Under the pieces are notes generated by a model. The model did not search any database, was not told the DNA's origin, and was given only the letters and a program-made list of their open reading frames with translations. Position numbers and translations under genes: made by a program. A stretch of DNA of 64,000 nt from Stutzerimonas zhaodongensis (GTDB lineage: Bacteria > Pseudomonadota > Gammaproteobacteria > Pseudomonadales > Pseudomonadaceae), in the NCBI RefSeq assembly GCF_003696365.1, contig NZ_RFFM01000002.1, positions 620,001 to 684,000 on the forward strand. The letters run 5' to 3'. Below are positions 51,841 through 60,941 of this stretch, piece by piece. Positions within the stretch are counted from its first letter, which is position 1, and every line of letters starts with the position of its first letter.

Positions 51841-52476
51841 TTACGCGCGTTCGGCGAACCCCAGGCGGATCCCGAGACCGATCAGCACAGAGCCGAGGAA
51901 GCGATTCAGCCACTGATTCAGCCGCAGATTTCCACGCAGCGCCGAGCTTGCCCGCGCTGCCAGCAATACCATGGCGCATTCGACGATGATCGCCACCAGC
52001 ACCACGAGCGCACCCAAAAACAACAGCTGGACCGCAACCGCCCCCTGATCCGGACGTATGAACTGGGGCAGGAACGCCATGAAAAAGATCGCCGCCTTGG
52101 GGTTGAGGATGTCCACCAGGATGCCTTGCCGATAGGCCCGCCAAGCACTAACACGGGGTGCGGCGCGAAGATCCAGCGCCGCACCCGCCCCTGCCGAGCG
52201 CAACGCCTGAATCCCGAGATACAGCAGGTAAGCGGCGCCCACGTACTTGACCACAGCGAAGGCCAGTGCGGACGTCGCGAGAATTGCCGATATGCCCAGG
52301 GCGGCAGCTGCCACATGAACCAGCGCGCCGCTACAGACACCACAGGCAGATGCGATGCCGATCCGCCGCCCGCCTGACAACGTGCGCGAAAGGATGAACA
52401 GCAGGTCCGGTCCTGGCGAAAGATTCAAGGCCAAGGCAGCAGAGAAGAACACCAACCAGAAAGCCGGATCAGACAT
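51841..52476 (-). CDS. LysE-family exporter (RhtB-like)
   Basis: 211 residues with six transmembrane helices and the family start LNLSPGPDLLFILSRTLSGGRRIGI (about 17-42). GILVDILNPKAAIFFMAFLPQFI carries the conserved NPK element. Such proteins export amino acids or related metabolites. The ATG at 52476 (MSDPAFW) is preferred to an upstream one because the first helix begins there. Substrate unknown. Confidence 0.88.
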   Translation of the reverse strand: MSDPAFWLVFFSAALALNLSPGPDLLFILSRTLSGGRRIGIASACGVCSGALVHVAAAALGISAILATSALAFAVVKYVGAAYLLYLGIQALRSAGAGAALDLRAAPRVSAWRAYRQGILVDILNPKAAIFFMAFLPQFIRPDQGAVAVQLLFLGALVVLVAIIVECAMVLLAARASSALRGNLRLNQWLNRFLGSVLIGLGIRLGFAERA

Positions 52477-52729
52477 GGTCTGCACTCGGGAGACTCGCAA
52501 GAGGACATTGAATCTAGGTTAGTCAACGCGCCTTCGCCACCTGCACTCCGCCGTCCAACCAGTGCATTTCGTCGGGAAACTGCCACTGCATCACACTATC
52601 GACTTTTTATTGTCACTCGGCTGAACTACTTTCTGTCCAATAATGTCAAAGCGCCAGACCAGGCGAGGTACTGCGTGCAGCTCGGCCTGAGCGCCTACAT
52701 AAAACAAGTCACTAGCAAAGGATATGCAC

Positions 52730-53380
52730 ATGACCGATGAAGCCTCTGTGGCGCTCGTCGCCGCTTCTACGCGTCTTATTCTGCTGTCAAATAGCGAGCC
52801 GCTGGACAGCTCTTTGCACCAATTTCTTATGGGACTTCCGCAGCTGCGCCTGATCCGTAGTAACACCCTTCGCACAGGACAGAACGACGCCGACCTTGCG
52901 CTGGTCGATGTCGGCAGCTTTGCGGACGCTGAATGCCTGCGGCTGCTACGCCAGTTGCGCAGCATCCCGACAGCCCTGATCAACGTGCAAGTCGACCAGG
53001 CACGCCGGATCCTTGAACAGCACCCGTGGATAAAGGGCGTGTTCTACGCAAACACCAACCGGACCAACCTCAGCCGTGGCATTGGCACCCTCCTTGAAGG
53101 CGGTGACTGGCTCCCCCGAGCACTGATGGAAAAACTGCTCGGTCGCTATAGACAACTTACCCATGCCTCTCAGGCTATCGATGATTTGTCAGTGCGTGAG
53201 AAACAGATTCTCGTGCTGGCCGGCAAAGGGCTCTCCAACGCTGAAATTGCCGAGCGACTGCATCTGAGCACCCACACCATCAAGAGCCATATTCACAACG
53301 CGCTGGGGAAACTGGGCGCTTCCAACCGAGCGCAGGGTGCCTCGCTGGTGCTGGGACATGTTGGTGAGGTCGGTATATGA
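52730..53380 (+). CDS. csgD: LuxR-family transcriptional regulator, CsgD-like
   Basis: 216 residues. The N-terminal part is a receiver-like domain without a clear phosphorylation pocket, and the C-terminal LuxR-type helix-turn-helix is clear (LSVREKQILVLAGKGLSNAE with IAERLHLSTHTIKSHIHNALGKL). It heads the csgDEFG operon and overlaps csgE by ATGA, so it is very probably the curli regulator. The second ATG (52730) has AAGGA at 7 bases; the first ATG is too close to it. Confidence 0.87.
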   Translation: MTDEASVALVAASTRLILLSNSEPLDSSLHQFLMGLPQLRLIRSNTLRTGQNDADLALVDVGSFADAECLRLLRQLRSIPTALINVQVDQARRILEQHPWIKGVFYANTNRTNLSRGIGTLLEGGDWLPRALMEKLLGRYRQLTHASQAIDDLSVREKQILVLAGKGLSNAEIAERLHLSTHTIKSHIHNALGKLGASNRAQGASLVLGHVGEVGI

Positions 53381-53760
53381 GAGCTGCGGTGCTGATGCTA
53401 GTGCTGCTACTAAGCAATCAGGCCCATGCCGATGAGGCCGAGCTTCAGGGCTTCATTACCAACGCAACGGTTTCGCGCTCCGGACAAGAGTTCTATCGCA
53501 AGTTCTGCGAACGCATGAATGACACAAGCTCGCTGGACTTCAACCTGGCGGTCAAGGAACGCCCCTCGGCGCGCTGGGGAATTCAGGTCTGGGTCGAGCA
53601 GGACAATCAGCCGCTCTACCGTCGCTTTCTCCAGCCTAACGTCAGCGACATGGAACTGACTGCCTACGAGGCGGCGGATTTCGTGTTGCAAGAGATAAAC
53701 CGTAGGAAAGTCGAAGCACTATTCAAAGACACCATTGACCTTGCGAAGGATGAGTTATGA
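53377..53760 (+). CDS. csgE: Curli assembly chaperone CsgE
   Basis: 127 residues with a signal peptide (about 1-18, ending AHA). The CsgE elements TVSRSGQEFYRKFCERMN, FNLAVKERPSARWGIQVWVEQDN and YRRFLQPNVSD are recognisable. CsgE caps the CsgG pore in the periplasm and delivers curlin subunits. It overlaps csgD and csgF by 4 bases on each side. Confidence 0.9.
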   Translation: MRAAVLMLVLLLSNQAHADEAELQGFITNATVSRSGQEFYRKFCERMNDTSSLDFNLAVKERPSARWGIQVWVEQDNQPLYRRFLQPNVSDMELTAYEAADFVLQEINRRKVEALFKDTIDLAKDEL

Positions 53761-54170
53761 ACCGGCCACAACAAAAAACCACCGGCGTCTTCCTGGCCGG
53801 ATTGCTGCTCAGCTCCGGTCTCGGTGCGACTGAGCTGGTCTATACACCAGTCAATCCCTCGTTCGGCGGTAGCCCCTTGAATGGCGCGTGGCTGCTAGGT
53901 AACGCCCAGGCTCAGAACGATACCAAAGACCCGAACGCCATCGATCGCGCGTCGCTTGGCGGCACCTCGACGCTCGATCGGTTCACCAATCAGCTCGAAT
54001 CTCGGCTGCTATCCGATCTGCTCGTGGACGCAAGGAATGGCAAGACCGGCTCGGTTACCACAGATGATTTCATCGTCAGGGTTATCAACGACGATCTCGG
54101 CAACCTTGTGGTCAACATCACCGACCGGCTGACCGGCGAAATATCCGAAATCATCATCGGTCAGAATTAA
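53757..54170 (+). CDS. csgF: Curli assembly protein CsgF
   Basis: 137 residues with a signal peptide (about 1-24, ending GLGA). The mature start ELVYTPVNPSFGGSPLNGAWLL is the CsgF segment that inserts into CsgG, and the C-terminal IINDDLGNLVVNITDRLTG-like stretch is typical. CsgF anchors nucleation at the cell surface. Overlaps csgE by 4 bases. Confidence 0.92.
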   Translation: MNRPQQKTTGVFLAGLLLSSGLGATELVYTPVNPSFGGSPLNGAWLLGNAQAQNDTKDPNAIDRASLGGTSTLDRFTNQLESRLLSDLLVDARNGKTGSVTTDDFIVRVINDDLGNLVVNITDRLTGEISEIIIGQN

Positions 54171-54188
54171 TCAGGGAGCGTAACGGCC

Positions 54189-55025
54189 ATGAGAAGCCTA
54201 TTGGTAACCATCGGGATGATGGTCGTTCTACAGGGCTGCGCGGTACGCGAGCCGATGTCGGCAGACCAGGAGACACCCACCCTCACACCGCGCACCTCGA
54301 CCTACCAGGACCTGCTTGATCTGCCCCGCCCCCGCGGCCCGCTGGTAGCTGCCGTCTACGGTTTCCGCGACCAGACCGGACAATACAAACCAAGCCCGGC
54401 CAGCTCCTTTTCCACCGCCGTAACTCAGGGTGCGGCCAGCATGCTGGTCGACGCGATGCAGGCTAGCGGCTGGTTCATCGTGCTCGAGCGTGAAGGCCTG
54501 CAGAACGTGCTCACCGAGCGCAAGATTATTCGCGCATCCCAGGCCAAGCCGGACGTAGCGCCGAACATCCAATCCGAGCTGCCTTCGCTGCTGGCCGCCA
54601 ACATCATCATGGAAGGCGCCATCGTCGCCTACGAAACCAACGTCCGCAGCGGCGGCCAAGGCGCACGGTATCTTGGTATCGGCGTTTCGCAGGAGTATCG
54701 GGTCGACCAGGTTACGGTCAACCTGCGCGCCATCGACGTGCGCAGCGGTCAGGTGCTGTCCAACGTGATGACCACCAAGACCATCTATTCCATCGGTCGC
54801 AGCGCCAACGTCTACAAGTTCATCGAGTTCAAGGAGCTGCTGGAAGCGGAAGCCGGGTACACCACCAACGAACCGGCCCAGCTCTGCGTGCTGTCGGCAA
54901 TCGAGGCAGCGGTTGCACACCTGATCGCACAAGGCGTCGACCGTCGGCTCTGGCAGACCGCGGAAAACACCCCTGCCGCCCAGGCCGAACTCGCGAAATA
55001 CCTCACTACCCGCACCAAGCTATAA
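54189..55025 (+). CDS. csgG: Curli secretion channel CsgG
   Basis: 278 residues, a lipoprotein (LQGC, C17). CsgG forms the nine-subunit outer-membrane pore for curlin. Characteristic are VAAVYGFRDQTGQYKPSPASSFSTAVTQGA, WFIVLEREGLQNVLTERKI and the strand region YLGIGVSQEYRVDQVTVNLRAIDVRSGQ. It is the last gene of the csgDEFG operon. No csgA, csgB or csgC is seen in the window. Confidence 0.95.
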   Translation: MRSLLVTIGMMVVLQGCAVREPMSADQETPTLTPRTSTYQDLLDLPRPRGPLVAAVYGFRDQTGQYKPSPASSFSTAVTQGAASMLVDAMQASGWFIVLEREGLQNVLTERKIIRASQAKPDVAPNIQSELPSLLAANIIMEGAIVAYETNVRSGGQGARYLGIGVSQEYRVDQVTVNLRAIDVRSGQVLSNVMTTKTIYSIGRSANVYKFIEFKELLEAEAGYTTNEPAQLCVLSAIEAAVAHLIAQGVDRRLWQTAENTPAAQAELAKYLTTRTKL

Positions 55026-55253
55026 AGAACGAACCGGTTCCCATATGCCGGGTGTGCCGAAACGCGGTTGGGTCAGGATGACCCACCGCAGTTCAATGCA
55101 GCTTATCTGAAAGCCCTGCCGGAAATGCACGCCGCCGCATCGTCTGGCAGCGGGCTGCCTGTCAGACTCAAGATGCCGTGCTTTATCGGCTAGCTTCAGC
55201 GCCCATGGCGCGCGGTGCTGACGTCTACCCGCCAGAGACCTGGCTTTGCCCGC

Positions 55254-56204
55254 TCAGCCCGCGGACGAGCCTCTACGGAACACCAGCGCTTTCAATCCAC
55301 TGTCAGGGCTGACGTCAGGAAACTCGGGCGGGTTTTCGAGGCGCTCCTGAAACACCAACTCCGGCGCTGCGGCAAGCATCCCTTCGATAAGAAAGCCAGG
55401 GCCGGTGTCCGGGTCATTGATGCAGGCGAGCACAACACCAGTCTCGCTGAGCAGCTCCGGCAGCCGCCTGAGTATTTTCTGATAATCACGGCCAAGCGCG
55501 AAGCTGCCCTTTTGAAATGATGGCGGATCGATGATCACCAGATCGTATGGGCCGGTCTTCTTGACCTTGCCCCAGGACTTGAACAGCTCGTGACCGAGAA
55601 AGCTCACACGATCCAGATCCTGGTCATTCAACCGGTGATTGTCGCGGCCTCGACTCAACGCAGCGCGAGCCATATCCAGATTCACCACATGTTCCGCACC
55701 GCCCGCGATGGCCGCCACTGAAAAGCCGCAGGTATAGGCGAACAGGTTCAGCACCCGCTTGCCTCTGGCGTTCTGCTGAACCCACTGCCTGCCGTAGCGC
55801 ATGTCCAGAAACAAGCCGTTGTTCTGCTTGATGCCCAGGTCGAGCTTGAAACGCAGGCCGTTTTCGCTGATTACCCACTCTTCGATCGGCTCGCCCAGCA
55901 GCTGTTGCATGCGGCTATCGGGCAGGTAGCGATGCTGCAGTAGCAGGCTGTGAGCCCCACTTGCCGTCCAGGCTTGCTCACTGGTCAGCGATGACAGCAT
56001 CCGGGTCAACCCATCGAGCTCGTCCGCCGCCGGCTCGCGGAACAGCGAAACAAGTACGATGCCCTGCAGCCAGTCCACGGTGACGTGCTCCAGTCCCGCC
56101 CAGCAGCGACCACGGCCATGGAACAGGCGGCGGGTTTCATCGGGCACATCCATCAAGGCTTGATTGAGGTGTGAGTGCAGCGTCGCGAGGGCATCCGGTT
56201 GCAT
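55254..56204 (-). CDS. Class I SAM-dependent methyltransferase (RlmI/RlmK C-terminal-domain type)
   Basis: 316 residues. The catalytic part begins QNNGLFLDMRYGRQWVQQNARGKRVLNLFAYTCGFS, the SAM-binding motif I, followed by VVNLDMARAALSRGRDNH and YDLVIIDPPSFQKG (the DPP-type catalytic motif). Homology suggests 23S rRNA cytosine methylation, but the N-terminal PUA domain of RlmI is absent, so the target is uncertain. It stands alone, convergent with csgG. Confidence 0.85.
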   Translation of the reverse strand: MQPDALATLHSHLNQALMDVPDETRRLFHGRGRCWAGLEHVTVDWLQGIVLVSLFREPAADELDGLTRMLSSLTSEQAWTASGAHSLLLQHRYLPDSRMQQLLGEPIEEWVISENGLRFKLDLGIKQNNGLFLDMRYGRQWVQQNARGKRVLNLFAYTCGFSVAAIAGGAEHVVNLDMARAALSRGRDNHRLNDQDLDRVSFLGHELFKSWGKVKKTGPYDLVIIDPPSFQKGSFALGRDYQKILRRLPELLSETGVVLACINDPDTGPGFLIEGMLAAAPELVFQERLENPPEFPDVSPDSGLKALVFRRGSSAG

Positions 56205-56380
56205 GGAGTCACGTCATACTGAGAAAGGCCGGCATTCTAAACCTGAACGATCATGCTTGCAGGGAGCCGCTGAGGGGCGGCGGCAGCTCAACCGCAGCGG
56301 ACACGCGGGACAACTCTAATTTGACCGGATTAGACTGCCCCACTCGGCCGCGTTTAGCACCGTCACGCTAGCTATCAAGG

Positions 56381-57085
56381 ATGGAAATTTTGGAAGCAGC
56401 CGAATCCCGCCCGCTCGAGGCACTAAGGTGCGCTGCCCCCGCGGCGCTGGCCATCATTCCCGTGAGCATGTTGTTCGGGGTGCTGGCAGGCCGTTCGGAT
56501 TGGACACCTGTCGAAGTCGCGCTCATAGGTTTACTGGGGTTTACCGGCAGCGGTCAGTTTGCCGTACTGCCGCTGGCTGATTAGGGTGCAGGATTGCTGA
56601 CCATGCTGCTGCTCACCGCCTCGATCAATAGCCGTTACCTGCCCATCGCCTACGTTTCCGCTTCGCGACTGCCTCGCCGGCCGGCACCGCGAGCGCTGCT
56701 TGCGCATATGCTGGGCGACGAAGCCTACGCCACGGAAACTGACGGGGACACTTGGGAATCGCTGGCGATCATCCGCGGCAGCCTGTTCATCACCTGGGTC
56801 GTTGCCGGAGTGGTTGGCGCCCTGCTTGGCGGCATGATTCCAGCCAACTGGCTTGCGGCCGATCTCAATCTGGGCTTTCCGGCAAGTGTGGTGCTGATGT
56901 ATCTGTCGGTGAGCCAGTTGCGCGCCCGCCTGCCGCGATTCGGCGCAGCACATATGCGATTGTTGCTCACCGCCCTGCTCTGCAGTGTGGTCGCCGTTCT
57001 GCTGATCATACTGCTCGGCCCCGTGTATTTCTGGATACCCAGCGTGCTGATCGCAACCTTCATGCTTTCGCGGGCATGGACATGA
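56381..57085 (+). pseudogene. azlC: azlC, branched-chain amino acid exporter subunit, interrupted by an in-frame TAG
   Basis: Coding capacity is 234 residues of an AzlC-type exporter. Residues 1-67 end in FAVLPLAD, then an amber codon (56582-56584) interrupts the frame, and the same frame continues GAGLLTMLLLTASINSRYLPIAYVSASRL to the natural stop at 57085. The two halves join without frameshift, and the membrane helices on both sides look intact. Homologues carry a sense codon at this point. azlD overlaps its end (ATGA). A real nonsense mutation, a read error or readthrough are all possible. Confidence 0.8.
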
Positions 57086-57396
57086 GTACGCCCGTGCTGC
57101 TGGCGATTGCGGCGTTGTGTGCCACGAGTTTCCTGGTGCGCATCCTTCCGGTGTTCGTCACGCTCAATCTGGATGACTCGACCCGACGCATCCTGGAGCG
57201 GGTGCTGCCCACCGCCGTATTCATCAACTTCGCGGTGTACATTCTCTACAGTGAAGCCACAAAGGCGCCGCTGGCTGCCACGGTTGCGCTGGTGCTGGTG
57301 GCGGGCATCGCCGTCACGACAAGGCTGGGCCTGATCACGACGGCTGTACTGGGTAGCGCTTGCTACTACCTCTTGCAATCCTGGCTCGCCGGCTAG
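57082..57396 (+). CDS. azlD: AzlD family protein, branched-chain amino acid exporter partner
   Basis: 104 residues with three to four transmembrane helices and the AzlD segments TSFLVRILPVFV, RRILERVLPTAVFINFAVYIL and GLITTAVLGSACYYLL. AzlC and AzlD together export branched-chain amino acids. It overlaps azlC by 4 bases and looks intact, although its partner is interrupted. Confidence 0.88.
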   Translation: MSTPVLLAIAALCATSFLVRILPVFVTLNLDDSTRRILERVLPTAVFINFAVYILYSEATKAPLAATVALVLVAGIAVTTRLGLITTAVLGSACYYLLQSWLAG

Positions 57397-57402
57397 CCAC
57401 TA

Positions 57403-59349
57403 TCACGCCGAACCGGGTGACTTCGCAGCCCGCCGCCCCTTCGCCGACGCCTTGCGGCCAGCGGACTTTCGCTTCTTCCACGGCGCACCACGGGTTGCAG
57501 AGGCGGCAGGCCCGGTGATGGTCAGGCGAACGCCTTTACAGCGTTCCACCTGCTTGCTCATCCAGGCTGATTGCTTGGTGACGAATTCGTCCAGGCTCAT
57601 CTCGCCGCTTTGCACCATATCCAGCGCCTGCTCCCAGATCGCCGTAGTTCCGGGATCGGCGATGGCGCGAGGCACGGCATCGATCAGGCTGAACGCCGCA
57701 GGTGTGGCCGCCAGTGCCTTGCCCTGCTTGGTCAGGTAGCCGCGATCGAGCAGCCCCTGAATGATCCCGGCGCGGGTCGCCTCGGTGCCGATGCCTGTGG
57801 TGTCCTTGAGTTTTTGCTTCAACTTCGGGTCTTCTACCAGCTTGGCGACGTTCTTCATTGCCTTGATCAGATCGCCTTCGGTGAAGGGCTTGGGCGGCTG
57901 GGTCCAGAGGTCCTTGAGCTGCATATCGAAGATCGGGCACAGCTGCCCCTGACGCAGCGCTGGCAACCTCTGGGGTGGAGCCTGTTCTCGACCACGACTT
58001 GCGGCAAGCGCTTCGGGCATGGCGCGTTTCCAACCCGGCTCGCCAACCTGTTTGCCTACCGCTCGTAATGCCTGGCCGGCACAATCGAAATCCGCCTGGG
58101 TGCGATCGTATTCATGATTGGGCAGGAATTGCGCCAGATAACGCGCGCGAATCAGCGTGTAGACCGCACGCGGCTTGCCTGTCAGTCGCTCCAACGCATG
58201 TGCCGCAGCCGTGGGAATGATGCCGTGGTGAGCACCGACTTTGGCGTCGTTCCAGGCCCGCGACTTGCGACTGGGCTGCAAGTACGCCTTGAGTTCGACC
58301 AAGCCGGCATCGGCCCGGGTCAAGGCCGTCAGGATCGCTGGCGCCTCGCTGTGCTGACTCACCGGCAGATAACCGCAATCGCTTCGCGGATAGGTGATCA
58401 GTTTGTGTGTCTCGTATAGCGATTGTGCGATGTCAAGGGTTTCCTGAGCGCCAAGCCCGAGCTTCTTCGAGCACACCTCCTGCAGAGTGCCGAGATCGAA
58501 CGGCAGCGGCGGCGCCTCGCGCACGCGTTCAGTCTTGAGCGTTATCAGATGCGCGCTACCCTCCGCGCGCATGGCATCGGAGGCCTCCAGCGCGAGACAT
58601 TGATCGAGGCAGCGCCCCTGGTCGTCACAGTGCTCATCAGCCGCCCGCCAATGGGCGGTGAAAGGCACTGGATCGTCGCCGAGCAGCTGCACCTCGATGG
58701 TCCAGAACGGCAGTGGCACGAAGTCGGCGATGCTTCGATCACGGTCGACCACCAGCCGCAGTGTCGGGGTCTGCACCCGCCCTACCGGCAGCACACCCTG
58801 ATAGCCGGACTGGCGCCCGAGCAGCGTGAACAGTCGGCTCATGTTCATGCCGATCAGCCAATCAGCGCGCGAGCGACCCAGCGCCGACTGATAGAGGTTG
58901 AAGGTCTCGGTCCCGGAGCGCAGCCCGGCGAGCGCCTTACGAATGGAAGCATCGTCCAACGCCGAAAGCCACAGGCGCTGAATGGGCCCGCGATAACGGC
59001 AATGCTCCACCAGCTCCCGAGCGATCATCTCCCCTTCGCGATCTGCGTCGGTGGCGATAACCAGTTCGCTGGCTTCGCCCAGCAGCCGCTTCACGGCCTT
59101 GTACTGACTGGCGGTCTTCGGCTTGACCAGCATCTTCCAACGCTCGGGCACGATCGGCAGATCGGCCAGCACCCAGCGCTTGTAGCGCGCGTCATAACTG
59201 TCGGGCGGTGCGGTTTCCAGCAGATGGCCGATGCACCAGGTAACGGTGACGCCGGCACCGAGCCAGCAACCATCGCCGCGTCGGGTAGCCCCGAGCACCT
59301 GTGCGATATCTTTGGCTTGAGATGGTTTTTCGCAGAGGAACAGCCGCAT
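57403..59349 (-). CDS. topB: DNA topoisomerase III
   Basis: 648 residues of type IA. Toprim motifs are FLCEKPSQAKDIA at the start and ATDADREGEMIARE near residue 97; the catalytic tyrosine is in LITYPRSDC near residue 319. Segments SALDDASIRKAL and VGRVQTPTLRLVVDRD are typical. It decatenates replicated DNA. The ATG at 59349 is chosen over an overlapping GTG. A Lys/Arg/Ala-rich tail (about 620-648) replaces the zinc domains of topoisomerase I. It converges with azlD. Confidence 0.96.
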   Translation of the reverse strand: MRLFLCEKPSQAKDIAQVLGATRRGDGCWLGAGVTVTWCIGHLLETAPPDSYDARYKRWVLADLPIVPERWKMLVKPKTASQYKAVKRLLGEASELVIATDADREGEMIARELVEHCRYRGPIQRLWLSALDDASIRKALAGLRSGTETFNLYQSALGRSRADWLIGMNMSRLFTLLGRQSGYQGVLPVGRVQTPTLRLVVDRDRSIADFVPLPFWTIEVQLLGDDPVPFTAHWRAADEHCDDQGRCLDQCLALEASDAMRAEGSAHLITLKTERVREAPPLPFDLGTLQEVCSKKLGLGAQETLDIAQSLYETHKLITYPRSDCGYLPVSQHSEAPAILTALTRADAGLVELKAYLQPSRKSRAWNDAKVGAHHGIIPTAAAHALERLTGKPRAVYTLIRARYLAQFLPNHEYDRTQADFDCAGQALRAVGKQVGEPGWKRAMPEALAASRGREQAPPQRLPALRQGQLCPIFDMQLKDLWTQPPKPFTEGDLIKAMKNVAKLVEDPKLKQKLKDTTGIGTEATRAGIIQGLLDRGYLTKQGKALAATPAAFSLIDAVPRAIADPGTTAIWEQALDMVQSGEMSLDEFVTKQSAWMSKQVERCKGVRLTITGPAASATRGAPWKKRKSAGRKASAKGRRAAKSPGSA

Positions 59350-59512
59350 CACGTTGTCACTGGGTCATTTGCAATGGCCCATAGCATGGGCAGCGGCTGC
59401 AGGTCAGGCAAGCTTTATCTGTATGGATATACAGATAAATGACAGCATTGGCATCGTTGCGAATGCACGTGATGCTAGCGAGCCCGTGAAACCACAGAAC
59501 CTGCAGGAGTTG

Positions 59513-60454
59513 TCACGTCTGGCGGTAGCTGCTGGGCGTGACCCCGACCTCGCGGCGGAACACCTGCGAGAAATGGCTGGGGCTCGAGTAACCCACCTCC
59601 AGCCCGACGTCGATGATGCTGCGGTCAGTCTCCAACAGCAGATGACGGGCGCGGCTCATGCGCAAGCGGATGAAGTAATGCGACGGCGACAGCCCGGTGG
59701 CGCGCTTGAACATCCGGCTGAAGTGGTACTCGCTCAGCTGCGCAACCTGCGCAAGATTCGCGAGACTGAAGTCATCGGCCAGGCTTGCGTTCATCGCGTC
59801 GATAACGCGGCGTAGCTTGTATGCCTGCAAAGCATTCCTGCGCTGAGCGCTGCAATGCGGGTCGATGTATCGCCGCACCAGATGCACAGCCAGCGCCTGG
59901 GCCAGATTGTGAGTGAACAAACGGCTGGGCCGACGTTCGTCGATGAGCTCTTGGCGCAGCTGCTCCAGGATGCCGCTGAGCCGTTCGTCCTGGGCGCCGG
60001 AAATATCGAGAAAGGTCACCGGAGCTGCGTGAGCGCCCAATACGTCGCGCGCTGCCTGGTCGATCAGCGGCAGGCCCAGATACAGGTGCATCACATCGAA
60101 GGTGTCGCTGCCTTGCGTATGCCAGCGCATCTCGTACGGCTCGGCGGTGTTGGTGAGAAAGAAGTCACCGGCTTTGACGCTGGACGCTTGCCAGTCCCCA
60201 CCAAGGTCACGCTCTTCCACGCGGGCCTCACCCGACAGCACCCATACGAGAAGCGGCTCAACGACCGCAGGCACCAGAACCGGCTCAACGATGCTGCGAT
60301 GACTGAATCGCAGCACTACCAGGTCTTGCATCTTCGAGTGCAGCGGCACAGCCAGCGTACCCGGCAGGTAATGCAGCATCGATTCGGCCGTGATGCGCCG
60401 AGCATCGCTTGCTGGTTGGTTTTGAGGATCCGCTTGGCGCACAGAATGCTCCAT
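59513..60454 (-). CDS. AraC-family transcriptional regulator
   Basis: 313 residues. The N-terminal half is an AraC cupin-like domain (SVKAGDFFLTNTAEPYEMRWH), and the C-terminal half has two helix-turn-helix motifs (DFSLANLAQVAQLSEYHFSRMFKRATGLSPSHY and DVGLEVGYSSPSHFSQVFRREVGVTP). It is divergent from the SDR gene at 60942 and is the likely regulator of it. Starts at 60454 or two codons upstream are both possible. Confidence 0.88.
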   Translation of the reverse strand: MEHSVRQADPQNQPASDARRITAESMLHYLPGTLAVPLHSKMQDLVVLRFSHRSIVEPVLVPAVVEPLLVWVLSGEARVEERDLGGDWQASSVKAGDFFLTNTAEPYEMRWHTQGSDTFDVMHLYLGLPLIDQAARDVLGAHAAPVTFLDISGAQDERLSGILEQLRQELIDERRPSRLFTHNLAQALAVHLVRRYIDPHCSAQRRNALQAYKLRRVIDAMNASLADDFSLANLAQVAQLSEYHFSRMFKRATGLSPSHYFIRLRMSRARHLLLETDRSIIDVGLEVGYSSPSHFSQVFRREVGVTPSSYRQT

Positions 60455-60941
60455 GAACATAGCCCTTTGACGAGCACTGGTGCCTACAGGTTAACGCAGC
60501 GTGCAAGGCTTTGAGCAAGACCAGCCGGAGCTGGGTGCGGCTATTCGCACAGCAGCGTGCACTTGCCATATCGGGGTCGCGAACAGCGCCTGCTCATTTT
60601 CATCGTTACGGCCGCTCGGTTTGCTCGGGCTTTGCCTGACGTCGACGCCAGCCTCCAACGGATGGCTGCCGTCCCGAAGTACAGGCCCTAAAGAGCGTTC
60701 TGCGCCGTACTGACAAACCGACCGCCCCGCTGCCAGATAAATCTCGTGTGCGCTGGCCTTCAAGGCGTGCTGCGCCGATTGGCCGGTGCACTGCACGCCG
60801 GCGCAAGATCCCGACAGTCTCGGCAAGCCTGCGAAAGCCGGACTCTGCCCGTTGCGCGACAGTAGACCCGTCGATAACGACAGCGCCTTACGGGCGCAGA
60901 GCCGGCGAATGTCTCTTCGGCTCGCAACGCAGGAGAGCACC
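60455..60941. other. Divergent promoter region between AraC regulator and SDR gene
   Basis: About 490 bases with no convincing gene; long open frames here are shadows extending from the SDR gene. It presumably contains the promoters of both flanking genes and the AraC-type binding sites, which I cannot locate by eye. Confidence 0.5.

Noticed and set aside
56582..56584. Pyrrolysine or programmed readthrough of the azlC amber codon
   Set aside because: No pyl genes expected in this group and no stem-loop or readthrough context is visible; mutation or read error is simpler.
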